A stretch of 57,721 bases of DNA from an uncultured Photobacterium sp. (GTDB taxonomy: Bacteria > Pseudomonadota > Gammaproteobacteria > Enterobacterales > Vibrionaceae), in NCBI RefSeq assembly GCF_947502415.1, contig NZ_CANMZV010000016.1, forward strand, positions 61,687-119,407, given 5' to 3'. Shown piece after piece: positions 43,201 to 52,174 of this stretch. The position numbers and the translations under genes are program-made. Every line of letters starts with the position of its first letter. Position 1 is the stretch's first letter. Below the pieces are notes generated by a model. The model ran no database searches, was not told the DNA's origin, and saw only the letters and a program-made list of their open reading frames with translations.

Positions 43201-44031
43201 CTATTTAAGCTCACTCATATCAACACCGTCCATGTCATGGAATGTCTGATTTTCACCCACCATGCCCCAGATAAATGTGTATGCAGAAGTACCTACGCCT
43301 GAGTGAATTGACCAGCTTGGGCTAATCACAGCCTGCTCGTTACGCACCACCAGATGACGAGTCTCTTGTGGTTCGCCCATGTAGTGGAAAACCACATTGT
43401 CAGCAGTAATATCAAAGTACAGGTACACTTCCATGCGGCGTTCATGGGTGTGGCAAGGCATGGTGTTCCACAAACTGCCCGGAGCCAGTTCAGTCATCCC
43501 CATCAAAAGCTGGCAGGTCGGCAGCACCGTTGGATGAAGGTACTTATAGATAGTGCGCACGTTGCAGTTTTCCGTGCTGCCCAGGGTTTCCGGTGCCGCA
43601 TCTTCGCGGGTTATCTTACGGGTTGGATAAGTCATGTGGGCCGGTGCGCTGTTAATGTAGAAACGGGCAGGCTTGTCCGCTACTACATTTTCAAATTTCA
43701 CGTCCTTGGCACCCTGCCCCACATACAGCGCTTCACGAGAACCAATTTCAAATGTTTCACCGTCAACGATAACCAGACCAGGCTCACCAATATTGATCAC
43801 ACCCAGTTCACGTCGCTCAAGGAAGAACTCGGCACCGATTTCTTTACCGGCTTCCAACGCAAGGGAGTGGCTGGTTGGTACCGCGCCACCGACAATAATG
43901 CGATCGATATGGCTGTAGGTCAGCTGAATTTGACCTGCCTGAAACATATCATCAATCAGAAACTCTTTGCGCAGTCCTGCTGTATCAAGCTGCTTAGCGT
44001 GATCACTATGAATTGGTTGACGAACATCCAT
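43201..44031 (-). CDS. kduI: 5-keto-4-deoxyuronate isomerase
   Basis: A 276-residue cupin-fold isomerase of the normal length for KduI (278 in E. coli). The zinc ligands are in [16 protein letters not shown] (His, His, Glu) and in [15 protein letters not shown] (His). It converts 5-keto-4-deoxyuronate, formed when the GH105 product opens, into 2,5-diketo-3-deoxygluconate. It precedes kduD in the operon by 98 bases. A promoter before it cannot be excluded. Confidence 0.93.
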   Translation of the reverse strand: MDVRQPIHSDHAKQLDTAGLRKEFLIDDMFQAGQIQLTYSHIDRIIVGGAVPTSHSLALEAGKEIGAEFFLERRELGVINIGEPGLVIVDGETFEIGSREALYVGQGAKDVKFENVVADKPARFYINSAPAHMTYPTRKITREDAAPETLGSTENCNVRTIYKYLHPTVLPTCQLLMGMTELAPGSLWNTMPCHTHERRMEVYLYFDITADNVVFHYMGEPQETRHLVVRNEQAVISPSWSIHSGVGTSAYTFIWGMVGENQTFHDMDGVDMSELK

Positions 44032-44141
44032 TGATAAAACCTCTTTATTTCAATATTTTCTTGGGGCTCAACCATTGTTAAATGGCCAACTCCCCCGAAT
44101 AAGCGTGCCTTGCACAATCACCGACAACGGAACTTCATGAG

Positions 44142-44585
44142 TTATAGCCCGCCTTTACAATCAAGCTCTGGCTCTGATGCCATCACTTTTTCTAATTCTT
44201 TACGCATATCATTCATGCAAGATGTGCCGATCTCCAGCAAGGTTTCCACCAGCTCCGATAAAGAAACACCATCACGCTCAAACGCGGCATTGGCCACTAG
44301 CGGCAAATTTACCCCTGCAATCAATTCAACATTTTCTGTATTGAGCATGATATTCAGAGCACGGTTGGCCGGTGAGCCGCCTGGAATATCCGTCAGGAAC
44401 AGCACGCCTTCGCCCGAATCCACTTCTTTGGCCGCTTGGCTCAGCACTTCTTCAAGCTCATCTGTCGACATCGATTCGACAAAATCGATAAAACGCATTT
44501 GCTCTTGCTCTCCAGCAATGGCATTAACGGCTGACTGGATACCTGTCGCAAAATTTATATGGCCGGAAACAACAATACCGATCAT
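44142..44585 (-). CDS. PTS EIIA component, mannose family (AgaF-like)
   Basis: A 147-residue cytoplasmic EIIA with the phosphorylated His9 in IVVSGHINFATG and the helix FLTDIPGGSPANRAL. It accepts phosphate from HPr and passes it to EIIB. It is the only EIIA in the uronate locus, so it must serve both EIIC/EIID pairs if the second pair is active. It lies 58 bases downstream of the first EIID gene. Confidence 0.92.
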   Translation of the reverse strand: MIGIVVSGHINFATGIQSAVNAIAGEQEQMRFIDFVESMSTDELEEVLSQAAKEVDSGEGVLFLTDIPGGSPANRALNIMLNTENVELIAGVNLPLVANAAFERDGVSLSELVETLLEIGTSCMNDMRKELEKVMASEPELDCKGGL

Positions 44586-44643
44586 GAAAATCTCCTTGAA
44601 GAGGGGCGTTTGTGCCCCTCAGATTCTGAATAAAGAGAGCCCG

Positions 44644-45537
44644 TTAAAGGATGCCGAAAAAGTGACCAACAACCCCTGCGCCCAAGGTTGAGAAGATAAG
44701 CACCGGCGGCTTGGCCCAGAATCCAGTCCCCTTCACCATCTTAAACATGAAGAACACCAGTGCCAGCGGCAGCAGGTTCGGCATGATCTTGTCAAACAAG
44801 GCGCTTTGCAGTTCGACGACCTTACCGCCCAACTCGAGCGATGCGGTGGTCTGCACCCGAATAAAGGAGGCCGAGAGCGCCCCGATAACAAAGATACCCA
44901 TTATATTGGCCGCTTTTGCCAGCTTCTCAGTCGCATCACTCATGTTGACCATGGCTGCGGTACCGGCTTTGTAACCCATAAACATCAGGCCGAAGTACAC
45001 CGCGAAGTGGACAATCTGGTACAGAAAGAAGAACACAAACGGACCGGCAATCGACCCATCCATCGCAATCGAAGCACCCAGCGCCAGTGTCAGCGGCATC
45101 AGGGTCATGTGGTCAATAGCATCACCGATACCACCAGTCGGCCCCATGCCGGCCACTTTCATTACGTTGACCGTAGACGGCTTTTCCTTGTTCTCTTCCA
45201 TCGCGACGGCGGTACCGAGCAGGAAGGTGAACAGCTTAGGGCTAGCATTGAAGAACTGCAGGTGGTTCTTCAGCGCCTTGGCCAGATCACGCTTGTTGTT
45301 GCCGTGGATCTTCTTCAGTGCCGGAATAATTGAGTAGGCAAAACCACCCGCCTGCATACGTTCGAAGTTAAAGTTACCTTCCATGAACAGGCCACGGATT
45401 GCACAAAGCCATAAATCTTTTTTGGTAATAACCTTGCGCGGCGTGGTGTCTTCGTATGAATCAATATCATCAACCAGACTTTCGTGAACCTTTGTATTCT
45501 TACTGGCTAGAGTGCCTGCTGTGATATCAGATGCCAT
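44644..45537 (-). CDS. PTS EIID component, mannose family (first copy)
   Basis: A 297-residue membrane protein of the ManZ/AgaD/AgaE family. GLFMEGNFNFERMQAGG, MGPTGGIGDAIDHMTLMP, and C-terminal helices are diagnostic. EIID forms the sugar channel with EIIC. ATG 45537 overlaps the EIIC stop by 11 bases, and a longer frame from 45582 is less likely. The second copy at 47925 shares most motifs. Confidence 0.92.
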   Translation of the reverse strand: MASDITAGTLASKNTKVHESLVDDIDSYEDTTPRKVITKKDLWLCAIRGLFMEGNFNFERMQAGGFAYSIIPALKKIHGNNKRDLAKALKNHLQFFNASPKLFTFLLGTAVAMEENKEKPSTVNVMKVAGMGPTGGIGDAIDHMTLMPLTLALGASIAMDGSIAGPFVFFFLYQIVHFAVYFGLMFMGYKAGTAAMVNMSDATEKLAKAANIMGIFVIGALSASFIRVQTTASLELGGKVVELQSALFDKIMPNLLPLALVFFMFKMVKGTGFWAKPPVLIFSTLGAGVVGHFFGIL

Positions 45538-46294
45538 CTTCGAATTCCTCGACTTGATTGTTTGAAGTTCCATTAGTTGCACTGAAAAAGAAGTAAAGTG
45601 CTGCTGCGGCTGCGCCCAGGATTGCTACCGCCATGATTGGCAGTTTCAGGTAAGTGGTCATTACGAAGCCGATAAAGAATATGCCAGCCACTTCTTTCGA
45701 CCACATAATTTTAAGCAACATGGCAAAACCGATAGCAGGAACCATCTTGGCACCGATGCCCAGACCTTCCAGCAGTACTTTTGGTGCATTTTCGTCAATC
45801 CAGGATGCCGCATGTTCACCGAAATAGACGGTTGCAAAAGCTACTGAGGCGTATAACAAAGAACGTAGAGAGATAGTGGTTATCAGTAGCCGATCGATAC
45901 CGCCTGCATCACCTTGCTCGGCAAATTCGTCCGCCTTGCCCATGGTGAAAGATGTCACTGCAAAGAAACCGATAATCAGCATCTGCATCAGAACCGCGAT
46001 AGGCATCCCCACGCCCATTGCCACTTCTGCTGACTGGCCAGTCATTACCGCAAAAGCCACTGCAGCAATCGTACCCATGGTGACATCAGGCGGCTGAGCA
46101 CCGGCGTTAGGCACCAAGCCTAACCAAGCCAATTCCAGGGTGGCACCGGCAATCAGGCCAATTTGCATATCACCCATGATCAGGCCGACAACTGGGCCAG
46201 TGATCAACGGGCGGTGAATGTTCAGCGCGACATCAAATTTATCGATACCACAGAAGAACGCCCATATTGCGACAAGCGAAGCTTCAAAAAACAT
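45527..46294 (-). CDS. PTS EIIC component, mannose family (first copy)
   Basis: A 255-residue integral membrane protein: LNIHRPLITGPVVGLIMGD and TLELAWLGLVPNAGAQPPD are the EIIC-Man signature, followed by about seven helices. It pairs with the EIID encoded next to it to translocate the unsaturated disaccharide presumed to come from the PL8 lyase. Sugar specificity cannot be read directly. It lies 46 bases downstream of EIIB. Confidence 0.93.
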   Translation of the reverse strand: MFFEASLVAIWAFFCGIDKFDVALNIHRPLITGPVVGLIMGDMQIGLIAGATLELAWLGLVPNAGAQPPDVTMGTIAAVAFAVMTGQSAEVAMGVGMPIAVLMQMLIIGFFAVTSFTMGKADEFAEQGDAGGIDRLLITTISLRSLLYASVAFATVYFGEHAASWIDENAPKVLLEGLGIGAKMVPAIGFAMLLKIMWSKEVAGIFFIGFVMTTYLKLPIMAVAILGAAAAALYFFFSATNGTSNNQVEEFEDGI

Positions 46295-46340
46295 GATTTA
46301 TTCCTTTTAAAATCTCTGTTTACCGTGAGAATGGCGCGGT

Positions 46341-46841
46341 TTATGCCGTTGTCATGGCAAGTTCAAGCACGTTTACCTCTGCTTGATCCGGCGTGTTCTG
46401 CACCGTGCATGTCACACCGCGCTCAACCATGTGTTCAAAGGCATTCAGATCTTTGTCGTCAACCGAAACAGTCTTGGCAATCTGTCGTTTGCCTTCATGG
46501 AAGTGCATGTTGCCCACATTGCAGTGCGTAATAGGCACACCTCCTTCAACTAAACGGGCAACATCTGTCGGGTTATTACACAAAATAAAAATCTTCTGCT
46601 TCGGCGAAGCCTTACCGATCACATTGATGGTTTTCTGAATGCTGAAAAAGCGAACTGCATATTCACCACCGGCCGAGGCTTTCATGCCTGCCTGCATAAA
46701 AGCGGCATTCGGTCCGTCTGCCGCTTCGTCATTGGCAACAAGGATCAAATTGGCTTCTGTGTGCTTACCCCAGGTAATACGGATCTGGCCGTGAAGCAAG
46801 CGTTCATCGATACGCGTCCAGACAATGTTTGGTGCTGTCAT
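46341..46841 (-). CDS. PTS EIIB component, mannose family
   Basis: A 166-residue cytoplasmic protein. The phosphorylation site is His17 in RIDERLLHGQIRITWG, typical of EIIB-Man/AgaV. It receives phosphate from EIIA and phosphorylates the incoming sugar. ATG 46841 has GAGG about 10 bases upstream; TTG 46850 is in frame as well. It is the first gene of the minus-strand PTS/uronate operon (EIIB-C-D-A-kduI-kduD-GH105-kdgK-eda), with its promoter in the 1083-base gap to the right. Confidence 0.93.
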   Translation of the reverse strand: MTAPNIVWTRIDERLLHGQIRITWGKHTEANLILVANDEAADGPNAAFMQAGMKASAGGEYAVRFFSIQKTINVIGKASPKQKIFILCNNPTDVARLVEGGVPITHCNVGNMHFHEGKRQIAKTVSVDDKDLNAFEHMVERGVTCTVQNTPDQAEVNVLELAMTTA

Positions 46842-47924
46842 AATGTCCAACCTCTTTACTTATCTTGAATTACAAATTTACGAATTGATGGGGCTAAATC
46901 GTCGTTCACGCCCCCTTCGTTACTTTTGAACAGAAAGCAATGACAACATCGGTCTTAAAACTGTCTGGTGCTCTTAACTGACTTTTTCATGCTAACCTCT
47001 TCTGAGATCATGAAACCTACCAAATCAAACAACACTCCCACAACCTGCCATTTGCTTTCATTTGCACTCATATTTAATCGCCCTGCTAAAACGATCAATC
47101 GCTTTGTGTTATAAATTTGATAAAACTCACAAATTCAACGAGAATCTAACCTCCCGTGAAGTCAGCTTTACAGATCCTCGTCAGCAACACCTACCCCTAA
47201 TTGACAGGCAACCGACAACCCTCAGCAAATAAAAAACAGCAACTACAAAGAGATTTAAAACAATGACTTAGTTGACTAGCAAAACATCTCGCAGCCAGCT
47301 ACTCATTATTTCGATTCGTCAGGAAAGTAAATATTTGACCTATTTATCAAATTAGAGCAACATCATGATTACTCATGGCTGCCTGCCGATATCAGCACAC
47401 CAGGCAAATAAACGTAAACGAGTAAAAGTAATAACAAGTGGCAAAACATGAAGAATCACAACACTCGTTAGGAAAAGGATTGGTATTTCATATATAGCTA
47501 AGAAAATACTCGCTGTTCGAGAGCATTGGACGGCCCCTGTAAAATAGGCACTTCCAGTCTAATCTTTGTTACCAGAAGAACAATTTAAGCAATCAGCGTT
47601 AAATACAGGAATTTTAAGACTACTGCGTTCAAAATATTTATGAACCGCAGGGAAGCTCCGGTCTAGGACTCTAAGCAAAATATTACACAAGGATTTTAGT
47701 AGGTTGAACGAACAGAGAAGAAAGCTGAGGAGAAAAGGAATATTCGAAAAAGCAACAAAGTCGCAAAACTTTTGCTTTATCTAAATCAGAAAAAAGGCAT
47801 GACAAGGCAACAGGCACATCACGCCATGACCCTTTGTATTACCGAGCTGATACCAAACTAGACAATAATCTGCTTCAATAAAACAGTTATCATCCGTTTA
47901 GTATTATTACAACCCGGTTATCAT
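46842..47924. other. 1.1-kb non-coding AT-rich gap between the two PTS units
   Basis: No ORF with coding character and no RNA gene is seen on either strand. It must hold the promoter of the EIIB-led operon. A degenerate GAGTGC-N8-GCA half-palindrome lies at 47055-47069, reading on the minus strand. The size is unusual and may be the scar of a deleted gene, perhaps the EIIB/EIIA partners of the second EIIC/EIID pair; this is inference. Confidence 0.5.
47055..47070 (-). promoter_or_regulatory. Degenerate copy of the GAGTGC-N8-GCACTC operator
   Basis: On the minus strand TGAGTGCAAAT (47060-47070) is identical to 51107-51117, then continues to GCA at the same spacing as in the full palindrome. 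It is about 215 bases upstream of the EIIB start. Confidence 0.4.
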
Positions 47925-48812
47925 TTAGAAAACGCCAACCAACCGACCAGTAATACCTGCAGCCAGTGTGATGAAAATCAGCTTGCTGGGTGATTTACCT
48001 TTCTGTACCAAATAGAACATAATCCAGACAAAGGTTAACGGCAAAATATTCGGCATAATTTTATCAAACAGGTCAGTCTGAACTGATACTTTCGCTTCAC
48101 CTGCATGAATAACAAGCGGCGTTGATATTCGGACAAAACTTGCCGACATGGCCCCAAGTACACCAAGACCAATAATATTTGCCGAGCGTCCCAGCTTTTC
48201 AGCTTGTGCTGAAAGTTTATCTAACGCTGCGACGCCTGATTTATAGCCGAAGAATAGCAACCAGAAATAAACAAAGAAGTGATAAAACTGATATAACGCA
48301 AAGAACACAAATGGTCCGGCAATACTCCCCTGAAGTGATATCGCCGCACCAATACCCAAGGTAAGGGGCATCATTGTCATATGATCAATAGCATCACCAA
48401 TGCCGCCTGTCGGCCCCATTGTTGCGGCTTTTACCGAATTAATGGTCGATGGTTTTTCCTTATTCTCCTCCATGGCAATACTAAGGCCAAGAGGAAAGGT
48501 GAACAGTTTCGGGTGAGCATTATAAAATGCCATATTGTTCTTTAGCGATTTGGCTAAGTCTTCTGGGTTGCTATGTATTTTTTTCAATGCCGGGATCATC
48601 GAAAAACAAAAGCCACCAGCCTGCATACGCTCATAGTTAAAATTACCTTCCATAAATAAGCCACGGAAACCAATTTTCCATAAGTCGCGTTTTGTTATAA
48701 CTTTCCTGACTTCTTTATCTTGATAGGCATCAACATCATCATTCAATATGATATTTTTATTTTCAATATGAGGAAAAGTTTGTTCTAACAGTTCAACATT
48801 AGAGCTCATCAT
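47925..48812 (-). CDS. PTS EIID component, mannose family (second copy)
   Basis: A 295-residue EIID paralogue with RGLFMEGNFNYERMQAGG and ATMGPTGGIGDAIDHMTMMP. It overlaps its EIIC gene by 14 bases and is followed by the 1083-base gap, so no EIIA or EIIB follows it. Divergence from the first copy is considerable along the N-terminus and last helices, so this is not a recent duplication. It probably borrows EIIA/EIIB from the first system. AGGG at 7 bases supports ATG 48812. Confidence 0.9.
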   Translation of the reverse strand: MMSSNVELLEQTFPHIENKNIILNDDVDAYQDKEVRKVITKRDLWKIGFRGLFMEGNFNYERMQAGGFCFSMIPALKKIHSNPEDLAKSLKNNMAFYNAHPKLFTFPLGLSIAMEENKEKPSTINSVKAATMGPTGGIGDAIDHMTMMPLTLGIGAAISLQGSIAGPFVFFALYQFYHFFVYFWLLFFGYKSGVAALDKLSAQAEKLGRSANIIGLGVLGAMSASFVRISTPLVIHAGEAKVSVQTDLFDKIMPNILPLTFVWIMFYLVQKGKSPSKLIFITLAAGITGRLVGVF

Positions 48813-49575
48813 TAATTGTCCCTATGTTATCTGAATAAGACGAATTTCCGCCTTCTTTCTTTTCTTGTTGATAGAAATCCAAAATCGCAAGACAAAGGAA
48901 AGTAATAGCAATCGCAATAATCGGTAGATTCAGATAGGTCGTCAATATAAAACCCAAGAAGAAGTAAGGCAGCAACTTAACATTAAACATAGTGCGAAGA
49001 AGCATCGCAAAACCAACTGCTGGCATCATGCGACCAGCTACAGCCATACCGTCAATAATATCTTGAGGTAAATACTGAACAATAAAATCAGCCCCCGCCG
49101 TACCATAGTAAACAGATGCAAATGCCACTATACCAAACAGAAGTGAACGTAGCCCCAAACCAAGGTACAACATATTATCAATACCTTGAGTATCACCTCG
49201 CTCTGCATATTTATCACATTTTTGCATTACAGGAGCAAAAGATGTGAACAGGAAAATAAGCAATGCCTGCATTGCCATTGCAAATGGAATGGCTATCCCA
49301 AGTGATGCCTCTGGTGAGATACCCAGCTTAATAGCAAATGCTGTACCGGCAATAGCCCCGATGTTTACATCTGGCGGCTGGGAACCAGCATTAGGGACTA
49401 ATCCAAGCCAGGCTAATTCCATTGTCGCGCCCGCAATAAGACCTGTTTGCACATCCCCCATAATAAGACCTACGACAGGGCCTGTAATTAACGGGCGGTG
49501 TATATTCAGTGCAACATCGTATTTATCAATGCCACACAACATAGCCCAAAGTCCAACAAGTAGTGCTTCAAACAT
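48799..49575 (-). CDS. PTS EIIC component, mannose family (second copy)
   Basis: A 258-residue EIIC paralogue: LNIHRPLITGPVVGLIMGDVQ and LVPNAGSQPPDV are preserved, the middle and the C-terminus differ from the first copy. It begins a two-gene unit 208 bases from the DeoR regulator gene. A second sugar specificity (for example chondroitin versus hyaluronan disaccharides) would explain two EIIC/EIID pairs; this is inference. Confidence 0.92.
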   Translation of the reverse strand: MFEALLVGLWAMLCGIDKYDVALNIHRPLITGPVVGLIMGDVQTGLIAGATMELAWLGLVPNAGSQPPDVNIGAIAGTAFAIKLGISPEASLGIAIPFAMAMQALLIFLFTSFAPVMQKCDKYAERGDTQGIDNMLYLGLGLRSLLFGIVAFASVYYGTAGADFIVQYLPQDIIDGMAVAGRMMPAVGFAMLLRTMFNVKLLPYFFLGFILTTYLNLPIIAIAITFLCLAILDFYQQEKKEGGNSSYSDNIGTINDEL

Positions 49576-49782
49576 AACTAAATTCCTGCTAATAAGCTAA
49601 CACTTTAGTGATATTAAAACTATCTCTCCTGTGCTTTCAGTCATGTGTTGAACAGCCGATAAAATACCCACCAAACGTAAGCTATCGAACATTTCCATGT
49701 TTTATAACAACACAGACTTTAATAAAAGCACTGTTATAGAAAAGCCAGCTCGAGCATTAATAATATGTGACATTGTAAATTA

Positions 49783-50610
49783 TTACTCTTTTGACATGAT
49801 CACTTTTACAGAGTTAGTTTCAAAATAATCGATATGGTCCTGACTAATCCCTTGATCTGTTATCAATGTATCAATGATGTCAATGTCACCTATCCAAAAT
49901 GTACTACTGGAGGTCAGTTGTTTCGACTCAGTCACGACAATAACTTCTTCAGATAGCTCACACAGCAGCTTCACCATATCGGCCTCAAACTCTGACTTTG
50001 CAAAAAAACCAAGTTTTTTATTAAATCCATCAACTTTGATAACTGACTTGTTAAACCTATACCTTTTAAGATTGCTAAGGACTTGTGAGCCAACAAATTT
50101 CATGCTCTCTGGTTCGACAATCCCGCCCGGCATGATAACTTTTATATTCTTATGGTGTATCAAGTTACTCATCAGATTTATGTCATTGGTCATAACCACC
50201 ACAGGACCTAAATCAGGCACCGCTTTCATGGCTTGCCGAATCATGTCATGGCCATCCATAAACACAGTATCATTCGATTTCAGTAATGTCTGAAGGATCC
50301 CACCGATTGAGTCGATAAAGGACAAATCATGCTTTTCCCCCTTCTCAAACTCAGCAGCAGACGATCTCTCACTCTGCACTTGAGTAAAATCAGCATGAGG
50401 TTTTGTGGCAAATTTAGATACCGGGCCTTTATTAATAATGGCTACGCCATGGGAGCGGATAATAAAACCGCCTTGCTCTAAAAACCGCAGATCTGCCCGG
50501 ATAGTAGAACCGGAAACATTAAACAATTTCGACAGTTCCTCTACATAAGCTTTTCCTTGCAAGCCAACAATATTAGCGATCTCCATTCGTCGCTCAATAG
50601 CACTTTTCAT
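49783..50610 (-). CDS. DeoR-family regulator, AgaR-like
   Basis: A 275-residue DeoR protein: N-terminal helix-turn-helix (LSKLFNVSGSTIRADLRFLEQGG), then the DeoR sugar-phosphate sensor domain (about 95-275), including IIKVDGFN and a VVTESKQL segment. Position next to two PTS units and the lyase genes suggests it represses the locus in response to a phosphorylated sugar. ATG 50610 follows a CGGAG site by 8 bases; the frame up to 50652 has no such support. It is divergent from the porin gene. Confidence 0.88.
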   Translation of the reverse strand: MKSAIERRMEIANIVGLQGKAYVEELSKLFNVSGSTIRADLRFLEQGGFIIRSHGVAIINKGPVSKFATKPHADFTQVQSERSSAAEFEKGEKHDLSFIDSIGGILQTLLKSNDTVFMDGHDMIRQAMKAVPDLGPVVVMTNDINLMSNLIHHKNIKVIMPGGIVEPESMKFVGSQVLSNLKRYRFNKSVIKVDGFNKKLGFFAKSEFEADMVKLLCELSEEVIVVTESKQLTSSSTFWIGDIDIIDTLITDQGISQDHIDYFETNSVKVIMSKE

Positions 50611-51190
50611 ATGATGCTCTCCGGAGGTCGCGACATCTACAAAACCTGACAAATTTTATCACTAATCGTCAATTGATTTTATTTGCCGCCATTTTAATCT
50701 TGATGTTAAAACAATCAACTGTCTTTTGTGATTAGTTTAACATAACTCACATTTTAAACTTGAAACCAACCACTAATGATACCTGCTTTATACAGTCACG
50801 TCAGCATTACCAACCAGTAATTAATTGACATGCAATAACTATTTGTTCCCCAAAAGACACAAAAAGACCAAGCCACACCATCCATTAAAAACAATAGCTT
50901 AAATAGCTCCCGCTCTAGAAGCTGCTCAACTGCACTGTTGCCCCTATAACCATTTGGGTGCATAGAAAAATGGAAGGAAATGTGACCCATTCATCAAAAA
51001 AAAACAACATAATCAACATCTGGTTGTCAATGTCAACGCATTGATCAAGCATAGCAAACGAAATAAAATGGCAACAATTGAGATGAAATGAGAGCATATG
51101 AAACATTGAGTGCAAATCAATGCACTCTATCAACCTGACCTCACTGTTCAAAGGAATTTAAGCTAATCAACCCATAACAGAGAGTAACAA
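50611..51190. promoter_or_regulatory. Divergent regulatory region of the lyase/porin operon and the DeoR gene
   Basis: A 580-base AT-rich region without coding potential. The palindrome GAGTGC-N8-GCACTC at 51108-51127 is just before the porin gene. A wide TGTGA...TCACA pair near 50729-50753 is too far apart for a CRP site. Confidence 0.5.
51108..51127. promoter_or_regulatory. Palindromic operator candidate GAGTGC-N8-GCACTC
   Basis: Perfect 6-bp arms (51108-51113, 51122-51127) around AAATCAAT, 64 bases before the porin start. Eleven bases covering the left half recur in opposite orientation at 47060-47070, before the PTS operon. The adjacent DeoR/AgaR-type protein is the obvious candidate binder. 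Confidence 0.55.
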
Positions 51191-52132
51191 ATGAAACGAA
51201 GTGCTTACACATTTGTTCTTTTAGGTACATCACTAATGATGATTCCTGGCCCCAGTTTCGCCAGAAGCTGGGTCGAGATCGGAGCTGAGTACGAACAGTA
51301 CCTCGACGAGACAGACAAAGGAGTGACATACAACTATGAGCGCCTGAATTCAGAAACACCGTACATACGTTTTTCCCACTCGCCCAGTAATAATAAATGG
51401 AATATCTGGGGTCGTGCATTTACGAAAATCTATCCAAATGAAGATCTGTTTACGAATAACACCACAACCTCAATAACAGAACGACTCGAGCTTCATTACA
51501 CAAAAATGATCCGGCGGGGATCATGGCGGTTTCGCCCCGGATTTGGCATTAGGTATAACGGTTATGATATTGACCGCCATGAAACCGAATACCGCTTTTA
51601 CCCTCAAGTTGATTACTTTCTAACTCAGAAAAACCAGCTGTTTTTTAACGGACACTGGTATATCGGCGACAGCCGCGGAAAAAGAATGAGTGATTCTGCT
51701 GCACAACATTATGTTGACTGGGGCTATGAGGCAGAATTTGGTTTGCAGCACCGCTTCAATGACGGCTCTGCCATTCGACCACACTTCTATAACGAATTTG
51801 ACAGTTTCGAAAATAACTACGATGTGAAGTACTGGCAATTCAGGTTGGTTTACACAAAGAAATATGGCCGCGCTACGATAAATCCATTCATCCGCTATGG
51901 ACTGGGCCGCATTATCACCGATCGTTCCCATCACGACCCAGAGCGCTGGGGCTTAAGCCGAAACAACAATTACTCCCGGGCAGGTATATATGGGAACGTT
52001 GGTATTTCAGGAAAGTGGCACATCACCTATGAAACTTACTACCAAGTTGAACACCAACACTCTCCCCAGGGAGACGAGTTGCCAGACCGAGATAAGTCCT
52101 TTTTCAAGCTAGGTATTCAACGCATTTTCTAA
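51191..52132 (+). CDS. KdgM-like outer-membrane porin for acidic oligosaccharides
   Basis: A 313-residue protein with a signal peptide ending near SFARS (residue 25). The mature part is a string of amphipathic strands with many Tyr, Trp and Arg residues (for example RFRPGFGIRYNGYDI, FRLVYTKKYGRATINPFIRYG) and ends in Phe, typical of a beta-barrel. Its layout resembles KdgM/NanC oligosaccharide porins although I can only call the family tentatively. It lies 42 bases upstream of the PL8 lyase gene and should admit the lyase products into the periplasm. Confidence 0.72.
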   Translation: MKRSAYTFVLLGTSLMMIPGPSFARSWVEIGAEYEQYLDETDKGVTYNYERLNSETPYIRFSHSPSNNKWNIWGRAFTKIYPNEDLFTNNTTTSITERLELHYTKMIRRGSWRFRPGFGIRYNGYDIDRHETEYRFYPQVDYFLTQKNQLFFNGHWYIGDSRGKRMSDSAAQHYVDWGYEAEFGLQHRFNDGSAIRPHFYNEFDSFENNYDVKYWQFRLVYTKKYGRATINPFIRYGLGRIITDRSHHDPERWGLSRNNNYSRAGIYGNVGISGKWHITYETYYQVEHQHSPQGDELPDRDKSFFKLGIQRIF

Positions 52133-52174
52133 TTATTCACAACAAGACCAAATTCAAACAAAAGGAACTTGCTA

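Noticed and set aside
50729..50753. TGTGA...TCACA pair as a CRP site upstream of the DeoR gene.
   Set aside because: The halves are 15 bases apart; CRP sites need 6.
50981..50995. TGTGA followed by CATCA near 50980-51000 as a CRP site.
   Set aside because: Only the left half fits; the right half has too many mismatches.
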